Shown here one piece after another: positions 32,503-44,500 of a stretch of DNA of 64,000 nt; within the stretch, counting starts at the first letter, position 1, and every line of letters begins with the position of its first letter. This DNA is from Aricia agestis. Its lineage: Eukaryota > Arthropoda > Insecta > Lepidoptera > Lycaenidae. Location of the stretch: NCBI RefSeq assembly GCF_905147365.1, contig NC_056418.1, positions 8,617,262 through 8,681,261 on the forward strand, given 5' to 3'. The position numbers and the translations under genes were made by a program. The notes under the pieces are model-generated. The model was given only the letters and a program-made list of their open reading frames with translations, did no database searches and was not told the origin of the DNA.

Positions 32503-35500
32503 TCAGCTGTAACCTCTTCTGTTCAAGTTGTAGTAGAGTCCCTTGGCTTGCATAAGCTGCTGATGTGTGCCACTCTCCGCAACTCGACCGTCGCGCAGAA
32601 CGCAAATAATGTCGGCGTCGCGGACTGTGCTTAACCTATGAGCGATCATTACGCATGTTCGGCCCGCCTTAGCTGTATCTAAAGCTTCTTGGACTACCTG
32701 CAAATTAAGTTAAAAACAGTTTATGAATCTATGATGGTAAATGCTTCGTTAAGTATTGGCTATTCAGAATTCGGATGATAAACCGAAAATATAGTAGGCA
32801 ATAATAATGTATCAAAGTGTACAATCTCTTAGAATTCAGTTCGAGGCCTAACTTCTATGTTATTCCTAACAGTATTACTCCTTAGTGTACAATAAGGGCC
32901 GCGCTACACCGGAATGGCAGCGGCGAGGCGAGCACTTTCAGTGTCATAATGAAGATAAAGTTTAAAATCATATGACACTGAAAGTGCTCGCCTCGCCGCT
33001 GCCATTCCGGTGTAGCGCGGCCCTGCCCGGGCGCGCACTAGCGGCCAAGCCGCGGTGGCCATCGAGATATATACTTTAGTATGAAACCGCCATAGATGAC
33101 GCGCACCTGGCCGCAACGCGACCTGCGGCCACACCATACTGTCTATGGTACGGGCTAAGTGTTTCGCCTTCACCAGATACGCTACTTACTTTTTCACTTT
33201 CGGTGTCTAAAGCACTGGTCGCTTCGTCCAACAGTAGCATCACAGGTCGTCGTATTAATGCCCTTGCAATGGCTACCCTCTGTTTTTGACCACCAGATAA
33301 CTGTGTTCCTTTGGAGCCGATGTTTGTGTCGTAACCCTAAATAAATTACATAAATTATGTTACTGAGGAAAAGACGAGAAAACACCATAGCCGCACAATC
33401 TGAGTGTCAGGTTCTATGATGAGAGATGATGAACTATAACTAGGAGCACTCTCGATCATGCCAGCTTTCAAACAAAAAAAACTAGATCAAAATCGGTCCA
33501 CTCGTTTCGATGCTACGATGCCACGGACAGACCGACAGGCAGACACGTCAAACTAATAACACCCCTCTTTTTGGTCGGGGGCGTGACATCCGTCGGGCGA
33601 ATACCCAAGCCATCGAGCAGCAATGGCTTACTGGGTAATAATGGGTAATAAAGGCTCGAAAATATTTGCTAAGCCCAACAATACCCGTTGTAACCTGACA
33701 AAGCTCAGTACACCACAAGGCAATATCGTCACCTCGAAACCGGAGATCATCGCTGAATTCGAAAGGTACTATGGGGAATTGTACCCACCAAAAACGAGCC
33801 CATCACAAATCCATTGGGGAGGCCTACGTTCAGCGGTGGACGGCAATAGGCTGATGATGATGTTACTGGATTGTTTCATAATACGCACATATTCATTGAA
33901 ATGCATGCATTAGTTTTTTTTACCGAAAGCGGTGAATAGTAGTTGACTTACTTGAGGTAGAGAAACTATAAAGTTGTGGATATTAGCTTGTCTAGCAGCT
34001 TCCATTATTTCGTCCATGTTTGGTTTTCGCGAGTTATCACCGTATGCAATGTTCTGACCAATCGTAAGATCGAAAAGTATCGGTTCTTGTTGTACGAATC
34101 CGATAGTTTGTCGAACATCGGCAAGGCGAAGTTTTGGTAGTGGTATACCGTTTTGAGCCTGAAAATAACATGTTGAGGTTTAGATTTATACGTGGGAGAG
34201 CCAAGCTTCGGCACGAATGGGCCGGCTCGACCGGTGAAATACCACATTCTCACAGAAAACCGGCGTGAAACAGCGCTTGTGCTGTGTTTCGCCGAGTGAG
34301 TGAGTTTACAGGAGGCCCAATTCTCTTTCCTATCCTCCCCTATTTCCTTCCCTTCAAAAAGATTGTTTGACTTCTCTAGAAAATATAAGCATGTAAGAGT
34401 GCTTATCATTTAAAAATATATTTATCGTTAGTAATTATAGTCACTTAACTTACCACAATACCACCATCAGGATCATAGTATCTCTGTAGTAGTTGTATAA
34501 TAGTGCTTTTACCGCAACCGCTTGTGCCAACCAGAGCAATAGTTTTACCCTTTTCTATTTCCAAGTTTAGATTTTGTAAAACTTTTATGAGTGGTCTTGT
34601 TGGGTATTTAAACTCGATGTTTTGTAGACTTGCTTCTCCAGTACCTCGCTGCAATATACACATTCACACAATTAAGCAAGTGGTCGTTCTTCCGGCTTAT
34701 GATATACAGCTTATACTAGTTACAAATGAATTAAAATTCTTAATTAGTAGACATCGGATTATATGCACGATCAAAGTGCCGAAATATGCATGCAAGTATG
34801 CACGATAAAATAGCCGAAATATGCACAAAATATGCACAATTAAAAGTCACTTAAAATTAAAATTTATAATTTTTTTGAAGAGCTTTCCGGCGGAGCCGTT
34901 AATAAAAGCGCCAATTTTTTTATAATCTCATCAAATCCAGGATTTTTCGTTTTTTATTACCATTACCAATAATCATTTTCTACCAATAACTTCCAATTGC
35001 AACCTTAAGGGGGCGACTAACCCTAAAGTGTCGATTTTATAATTCATTTTTATACTTGAAAATAAGCCCCGAATTGTTTCATTTTCTAAAATTAGATATT
35101 ACATTATATTTCCGAGAATTCGATCTGAACAAAAACACGATATCTTAAAATTTTCTCGATAGAAAAAAATCACAAAGATGCATCTAATTTTCAAGAATTT
35201 TTCATTTATTGCTATAACCGTGCATTGAACTAAGTTAATATTTTAACACATTGTATAAAATTCTATCATTGAGAGATCGACCTAGTGGAATTTTAAAATG
35301 TTGTATATTTATCGAGTTATTGAGAAAAAACTAATTTGGCGATGAATCCGCGTCGTCCTTTTTCACCTGGCATATGAAAGACGGGCCGGAGTGTGAAGAG
35401 AGAAGGACGATGTTTGATTTTTTGGGTTAGTCGCCCTCTTAATATTAACCCATGCAAGTTTAATAAATCGGTAAGTATTTTATTCAAATTTTTTACTAAT

Positions 35501-38500
35501 GTTGCCAACTACAAAGAAAAATGTTGTTTCTAGAGAGATATTGTACCTATCGGGTGTATTGAATTCTTTAAATGGCGATGGAGCCACATATTTGAAGTGT
35601 TTTGATCAATCGTACCTCTGTTTTGTGGCCTTACTGGTATGTCATGATAGCTAGTTTGGAGAGTACGAGGGCATAAAACTACCGAAATATGCACTATCAA
35701 CGAAAAATTGCCAAAATATGCACTATCGCCTAAAAAGTGCCATTATATGCATTTGCATATGCGAGTATGCAAATGCATATAATCCGATGTCTATTAATGA
35801 GTGTCCTTACGAAATTCTCCACTGCTGGTTTATCGGGATCGGCAATTTTCGATTGTCTGCTTAGTAATACTATAACTCGTCCTGCTGCTTTGATTCCCTT
35901 TTGGAAGTTGGGGGCAAATGCAAATGCCTGTGCTGCAGACGACGAACCCATCAAAAGGGTCTGGGCAGATCTGAAACAATAATTTTCGGTTCATAAAATT
36001 TTCATCAAACATACCTATAGCTTATACAGTAATAAAACTAAGTAATTATACTTTAAAGTGTGTACCGTGTATGTGTCCCCTGTACAGAGTTTACTGTGGA
36101 AATAGCAACGCTTAAAGATCAATTTTTTGTGATTTGTATGGGCAATCTGCCCAGCTTCATGCATTTTCCCATAAAAAAGTAAAAAAAAAATACTCTTCCA
36201 GCGCTGCTACTTTCACATAATTTTATTATCATTTATCACTTAGTTTTGTTACACCTTATACAAAATATAGAATAATGCTTATGAGAGAATATGCTGTAGA
36301 ATAATGCTTATTTTATTGATAACATGTTGATAACCCAACCTTACACTTACTTCAATATGACGGCGTAGTCAATTCCATCGTACACCATCAAGGTACCACC
36401 ATAGTACAAAGTGGCAGCATACACGAAATTGAAAAGTCCTCTTGAACAGCCAAAAACTATGCCTCTCCAATGGGCTGATTTCTTAGCGAGTAGTAATGCG
36501 GGTAACAATAGTCGACCGTATTCGTTGCAAAACGTTTCTTCCCGTCCTAAAGATGCTACTGTTCGAACATTAGCCACTGCTTCTACGGCTACCTAAAAGA
36601 GATTGTTTCCTTTGAAATATCACATTTTGCAACGATGTTTCATCTGTTTAGCTCCAAACAAAGAGTTTTGTATTCTTCCATCTAATATAGCCTTTTTGTT
36701 TGGAGGTTTATTTTCGGCTGTGGATTTTTTTACTGTTAAAAGTGTAAATACATATTTTTTCTGACCTTCGAGCTACTTTCCATTGTTTTAGCAGCACCGA
36801 AGGATTCGGCGCTGACCATCCTTCCTTGCTTATATAAGATAGCTGCCATGAGTGGGACGAATGTGAGTGCTACCAGTCCCAGGCGCCATTCATAATACAA
36901 TGACACGCCTAAGGCAAACGCGAATGTTCCTATTGCTTGTAGAACTGTTCCAATTCTTTGTCCAGTTGCCTGTAAAGAACTTAAAAAATTGAGAGGTGTC
37001 AAGGGACATCCGTCCCGATGGAACGAAGTTAAGTATAAAAAAACAAAACAAAAACAAAACAAAAAAAAAGAGACAGAGAGAGAAACACGCGCTACCCCAC
37101 GGCTTACAACTGTAGCATTTTGGCTCTAGTTGTAATATACCGACACTTTTGTGTCATGTCGTTACAACTTTTTCCGTCTAGACTAGCAACGCAACGCGCG
37201 ATAAGGGACTTCGTTCCAAAACTTCGTTCCAATTAATATAAAATTTTGAGGACAATAATTGTAAATCTTAAAGTTGTGGTTTTCCAATTGAACAACTCAC
37301 TCCTTGAACAGCCGCGGCTTCTCCCGATAGTCGTGCACACAGAGCCCCTGTTGAATTGTTCTTGTCATCGAAGAAACCGATTTCTTGTTGTAGAATTTTT
37401 TCAAACATCAACTTCCTGAGTCTCGCTGTCAGGTATTCACCAGCGATACCGTACATAAACACCTATAAAATATATTTAATTACAAATTGCTATGTGTAAA
37501 TTAATTGTTATACAATTACGTTATGAGCGAGAAACTTTACCACGTTGAATTGTGTTATCCCGGTAAGTGCACCAATACCAACAAAAATGAGTGCGAACCT
37601 GCGTACTTCAGCTAAAACTGCATCTGGGTCTGGATTAGAAAGTACCTGAAAACGATGTTTAGTAAATGTTAGATTTCTTAATATAGATATTTCAAAATAT
37701 TCACATTTAATATAGTTCTTGCAATCTACGAGCGCGCGTAGCCTTTATTTGTAGTTGGAAATACGAATAGATATTTTCGTAAGTGTGCGTACCTACCTAA
37801 CGGAGCAGTCAGTAGCGAGCGAGCCATGTACGCGTGTATAGATATGGTCACCAACACAACTAAGGGCGCCGCGCACTCATAGATTGCAAGAACTATAACC
37901 GACTAGATGTCCCGCGCGGCTTCGCCCACGTAAATTAGGAACCGATTATACAGAAACCGTACATTTTCCCATAAAAAATAGCTTATGTCCCTACTCCCTT
38001 CACTTGGTCTACTCTATATCTGTGCTTAATATTGCCATAAAAATTGCTCCAGTAGTTGGTAATTTCTTATATTTCCTCCGTTTTTTCCACATTTTCCTGA
38101 GTTTCTTCGGTCGTATTAGTCTTAGCGTGATAATATTTAGCCTATAGTCAGCTTACTCGATAAATGAGCTATCTAACACTGAAACAAGTTTTTTAAATCG
38201 GACCTGTAGTTCCTGAGATTAACGTGTTCAAGCAAACATACTCTTCAGGTTTATAATATTAGGTAGGTATAGATTTTTTTTAATTATCGCTTGACAAACT
38301 CGAGTCTCGATCTAAAAGTACCAATAACAGGGTCATTATAGGCTCATAAGTCATAACCATGGGACGATGCATGGTATAATATGGTAGTGATGATGATGAT
38401 GAATGTAATTTGCATAGTAGCATATGCTTTCCGTTCTTCAAACAACGCCGAAACTCCCAAACTTGTATCTATAAAGAATCAGGAGTTCTCTCAGCACCTT

Positions 38501-41500
38501 CCGAATCACGGTATACCAGGTATGCCTCGATGCAAAATCTTACTTGTTGGTAGCATATGCTTAGAATACTTTTCACGAAACCGAAGTCACCACATGTTTC
38601 CCTTTAAATATTGAGGAGTTCCCTCGATAACTTATGGATCCTTCATCAGATCACCACTTTTGTAAATATAATACCACATTGGGATGATACCCTATATACC
38701 AAAAGAAAAATTTTGAAAATCGGTTAACAAACGGCGGAGTAATCGTTGAACATAAGAAAACGAACATAATACCTCCCCCATTTTGAAAGTCGGTTAAAAT
38801 TGTAGCTTATGTGTTATTCTGATGTATAAGCTATATTATTGTAAAGTTTCATTAAAATCCGTTCTGTAGTTTTTGCGTGAAAGAGTAACAAACATCCATA
38901 CATCCACACATCCATACATCCATACATCCAAACAAACTTTCGTCTTTATAATTGTTGGCGACACGACAAACTCGGCGGGGCCGTGGTCGCCGGGTGGCAG
39001 AGCAGTGGACTGTATCTTGAAGGGTGAAGGATGCCGGATGGAAGATTCCTGGAGAAGGAGGTGCAGGAGGCGAGAAGGAAACACAGGAGTGAACTTGGTA
39101 CTGCTTGGAGCGGAGTGTGGTGGAGCAGGGCTTACGCATGCATCTGCTTGGCTTGTCGGAAGTGAATGTGTATGCACCGAGAAAGTGCGTGTTTATATAT
39201 GAAATTTGTACCGTTAGAGCCCGTGGGGTTCTATCGGTTGTTGTCGAACGAATGCAGTCCGTTTATTGAAATATAACATTTTACACATAATATGACATCA
39301 AATGGGATTCTTATAAGCTAATACAATGGTAAACAAACATTCTTATAAGATAAATAAACAATAAAATGTGTAAAACAAAGCCATGTAAAAAAGAGACAAC
39401 AATAGTTCGAGTGCAACTATGCAAGAAAGATACAGCAATAACAATTGTGTGAAACACACTACATTCCCGTGCGAAAGGGACAGCAATATTATAAAAATGA
39501 GACACAAGATAAACATTTTCCAATAGGAATTACTAATATGAAATCTTAAATCTAAGTGTAAACAAAAAGAGGGAATAAAACTAAGCTATTATTTACAGTC
39601 TCCCCCTCGTGCGCAAGCACCGAAACGTTTTATTCCTGGCTGCTTACGAGAATCAGACGAGATATAGCGAAGGATGCTGCGTAGTCCAATTATGTGGTAG
39701 CGCTGTCGGAGCTCGTTCATCACGGTTTGGTGATTGCCGTGGTTAAATACTGCGTGCGTGTGATGCACTAACAGTCGGGTAAATTCTTCCTTCGCATGTA
39801 GGACAGGCAGATTATATTCTTCCTTAACTCTGCTATCGAGGTATAATATCCCGCTGCGGTCGAGTTTCACAGCAAGTTTGTGAAAGGGGGACCTCTTCGG
39901 AGGTCGTTGCCCAGCCTCTATCGTCTTTATATCGTCCGCGAACGAGATGTTCTGACTCCTCTTGATAAGCAGCCATTCTGCTAGTCTGATGTGATCAGGA
40001 GAGATTTCCGTATTTACTTTTCTCTTGAGCAATTTGGCTTTAAATGCCTCAGCCGAGAGCAAGACGGTGGCAGCAGCGCGTACCAGGCGCTTATACTTCG
40101 AAAACCTTTCAACTTTAGGCAAGTAATCGTTATTTACATGGTCTACACAGACGTGAACCTGCTTAATTATTCTCTCCTCCCCTGAAGGGGGTAAGGGAAC
40201 CGCGGTCCGCTTTTCGCACGGCCATGTCGCGGGGTCGTCTAAAATAAAGCTAGGTCCTGTAAACCATCTGTGTGTCGAACTAAAATTCACCGGAATGCCC
40301 TTGGTAGCGTCGTCCGCGACGTTGTCGGCGCTCGGCACCCATCGCCAGTCGGCCGGGGTCGTTGTACTTTCGATCTCGGCTAGCCGGTGCGCGACAAACG
40401 ACTTGAAAGTACGCGGATCGGATCTAATCCAAGCTAATACCGTTTTTGAATCCGACCAGTAATACGACTTTGTAATTTTGTAGTCAGATTCCCGTTTTAC
40501 TGACTCTGCTAAGCGGGAACCAAGAACCGCGGCTTGCAACTCTAATCGCGGTATCGAAATTGGTTTTAACGGCGCTACTTTCGCCTTTCCCGTAACTAAT
40601 CTAGCCGTCTTTGTGTTATTATTCATGCTAACGAAATAAACTGCGGCCGAATAAACTTTTTCGCTAGCATCGCAAAATATGTGTAACTCCCCCTCGCCAG
40701 AGGGCGGGGCAGGTACGTATCTTTTTATTTCGAAAGTCCTCAGCAAGTTTAAATTATTAATAAACGACATCCACGTAATGTGGTGTTCCTTAGTTATAGG
40801 ATCGTCCCAACCTACGCCACTACGCCATATTTCCTGAATGAGGCACTTACCTACCATAGTTACCGGCGAAACTAATCCTAACGGGTCGAAAACCGACATG
40901 ACGGCGCTAGTGACTTGCCTCTTGGTGGGTAAAATTTCCCCTGAAATTACACTAGATGGCGTGTTTCTGAGGTTCACGTTAAATCCTAGAGTGTCGCGAG
41001 CGTGGTTCCAAATGAGACCTAAAGTCCTCTCTGTATCGCTTTTTCCTAAAGTCGTCGCGCCGCTAATTCGCTTATCGGAAACGTCTTTTATTACTTCGGG
41101 CACATTCGACGCCCAACCGCGTAACTCGAACGAAGCGCCTAAGTTAATCCTATACATGGCATTGACCGCTTGCCTGGCTTCGTCCGCGTCGTCGAATGAG
41201 TCTAAGTAATCGTCCATATAAAAGTTCCGTTCCGCAGCTTTAGCTACCTTCGGGTACTCTGAACTAAAGTTTTGCGCGTTTTTATTTTTAACATGAATGG
41301 CCACGCACGGCGATGAGGCCGCCCCAAAAATAAGCGAGGTCATACGGTATTCTCGCGGGGGGATGTTTCTATCGTCGCCTCGCCACAGAAAACGAAGGCT
41401 GTCGCGATCCGACTCAATCACTTTTATTTGTAAGAACATCTCTTTGATGTCCGCTACTACTGCTATTTTTCCTTCGCGGAACCTAACTAAAACGCCGAAA

Positions 41501-44500
41501 AGCGACTGCAATAAGTCGGGCCCGGTTAGTAGCGCATCATTCAAGCATTTTCCCCCGCATTTAGCCGCAGCGTCAAAAACCAGTCGCACCTTACCTTTTT
41601 GGGGATGAACCACTGAAAAATGAGGTAAGTACCAGGTGCGAGGTGATGTGGCTGGGGTGCTCACTAGTTCTGCGTAACCCGAACTTAGCAAGTTATTTAC
41701 TTGTTTCGAATACTCTATTTTTAAGTTTAAGTTTTTATCTAATTTGTTCTCTAGATTGTACAGACGGCTTAGAGCTTGTTTCTTATTGTCCGGCATTACT
41801 TCATTGTCGGTTTTCCACAATAAGCCTGACTCATACCGATCGCAATCGTTCATTTTATTGCAAGTTCTATTTAAAACAGTTAACGCGCGCTCGTCCGGAT
41901 CCGCTTTAGGTTTACGCGGCTCTATACCTAACGACTCTATGCTAAAATAATTCCTTATCAATTCTAACGCGGGATCCTCGGACTGCGACGTTCTTACGTG
42001 ACTTATGAACTGAATATTATTTAAATTACGCGAGCTTGCGTCCTGCCCGTGCAGGACCCATCCTAATTTAGTTAACGACGCCACTGGCTGGCCCTTATTT
42101 CCGATACGTAATTGTCGAGACGTAATTAAGTGCCAGTTATCTTGGCCGATAAGTATCGTAGGCTTAGCCTGCTCGTAACACAGTTCGTCTTCTAATTCCG
42201 CTAGGTGGCTGCACTGTCTAACTAGGTCCTTGCTTACGGACTGCGGCGTAAGGTTCAAATTACTAATCGTGCTCGCGTTCATTTTTTCTAGATTTCGACT
42301 ACACGCGCCGCGGATTGTTAGCGATATGTTGCACGATTCGGGGTCGTCAATTTGGTTACCGCCTACCCCTTCCAACTTAAGTAGCTGGCTGCGACCCCTG
42401 GGTGCTACACTGTCCGCTACCGTACGCTCAACTAGGGTCAATGTAGAGCCCTCGTCCAGCAAGGCGTATGTAGCGGTGGTGCCCACTGGGCCACTTATCT
42501 CAACCGGCACTACTTTGAGGTAGGTGTTTGACGCACGAACGTGATTTATGGAGCTAACATTGCCGCTTGCGGGCGGCGCTGCACTGCCGCTGCCGTGTAA
42601 TAGCTTATTATGAGACGCTTCGCACCCGTTTATGCCGCACGGAATATATTTACATCTGAAAGTTCGCCCGTGCGAGTTATTTAGACATCTAAAGCAAAGT
42701 TTACTATTTTTAGCTGCGTCCCATCTTTCCGATACGCTAAGTTTAATAAAATCTGCACAATTAATAGTCGTATGGGAGCCTGAACATACGGGACAATTAT
42801 TTCTATTGGACGAGTTTGACGGCGCTTCCGTCGCGGAGCGTGGCGCCTCTGTCGCGGGGCGCGGCGTGCGATGCTTCGGCCTGAATGGTTCGGCCTTTTT
42901 AGCTGAGGGTTTGAACGCGGCTGCTACGGTATTACGCGGCTCGTACGTGACTTCGCAATCTGATCTATCACAGGAACTATCGCTATCATAACGCGTCGAT
43001 CTATGAGTCCGTGTGCGAGTCGTGTTTACCGCGCGAGGTTTCATCTTGCCTCTCCTTTCCTCCCTAGCTGTTTCGTATGCGAACATCGCGCCGCACTGAT
43101 CCGCCATATTATTTAAAAATCTAGCCATTAATTCGAGCTCCGGTGCTCCGGGTCGTTCAGATTTGAACTCGTACCACTTATATTTTAAAATAATATTTAA
43201 CTTGTCGACTATTCGACCCACTAACTCGGGAGAATACAAATATTGTGGCTGGTTAAGTGACTTTATGGCCGCTACCGTGTTTGATATTTTACTCGCGAAA
43301 CTACTAACATTGCGCCCGTCTTCCGTCATACGGGGTAAACGTTTTATGTTTTCTATTTCGGAGAGAATAAGTAGTTCTGGCCTGCCGTATCGCCGTTCTA
43401 GCGTATCTATTATTTCGTACGGGTCCGATACTGTGTATAGCAAAGCTCTAACTGTTTCGCGGGCCGCGCCTCTTAATGCTTTTCTTAACCTAGCTACATT
43501 TTGAATGTCCGAGAACATATCCGCGGTGTCATTAAAAACGGATTTAAACGCCATCCACTCCGTAATTGTTCCGTCGAAGTAGGGCAACTCATGAATGAAT
43601 TTAGGCGTCGCTTCCGACCTACTCGAATTGACCGCTTGAACTATCGCGTTGGCTAGCAATGTCATGTCGCTAAGCGACGTGTTACCGGCGCGCGGTTCGA
43701 TGTTTTCGGTCGGACGCGGGTCTCGTCCCGGGTTTTGAGCGCTTGTTGACGGCCTAACACATTGCTCCGAGATCCAGCCTTCAACTCGGGTTTTATTCGA
43801 TCTGGGTGGCTGGTCCGCGTCGGTGGATTCTCCTAGCTCTATCCTAGCTATTTCCAGCCGACTCATGGCAGCTGCGGACGCCGCCCTAGCCCGTGCTAGT
43901 TCGGAGTTGTGATACTCTAATTCGGCCTGCAACGCGGATAATTTGCTGCTTGCTCTGTCCCCGGGGACGTTAACTATAGTGCCCGGCGCACTTCCTACAT
44001 TTTCGACTACGTTGTCGATTTGTGCGGGTACTGAATTTAGTTTGGCCCTAGCGTCGGTACGCGTGCTGCTCTCCGTCGTGTCTTCAACGCCGGTGCCTCT
44101 GCTCCATGTGTTGGTCTCGTGGGTCGTGGTCTGCCCTGACGATGGCGTCTCTTCCCGCGAGGGCGTGGACTTGCCCGAGCGCAACACACGCGCGTTCTCC
44201 ATTGCGCACGAGGGGCCCTAACCTTAAAACTAACACTTTTCACTTTCACTTCACTTAATGTCTTTACCTAAGTATACGTAACGCGACCTACCGAGCCTAC
44301 TACTAACAGCCCGGTCAGCTTGCTACCGCGGTGACGCCGAACCGGGAATAGGATTGCAGGGAATAGGAAGGTAGGAACCTCCCGGTAGAGGGCGCGGGCG
44401 CTCACGGGTGCATCAGAGTGCGGGAGGAATGTCCGCACCCGTCGTTGCGTGCCAACTTGTGGCCCCAGAGCGTTACCGTACCGTGCCGGCGGGGTCTGAC

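Noticed and set aside
38888..38932. Tandem CATCCATACATC units considered as a CRISPR or regulatory array
   Set aside because: They are the microsatellite part of a LINE/SINE tail in a eukaryotic genome. The spacers are not unique.
38836..39202. Open frames of 95-113 codons on both strands, repeated at 44597-45131
   Set aside because: They lie in the BEL LTRs and appear twice for that reason. No gene.
44037..44249. Upstream frame overlapping the start of gag-pol
   Set aside because: It is in another frame over the GC-rich leader and gag start, with no homology. The long frame beginning at 44202 explains the region.
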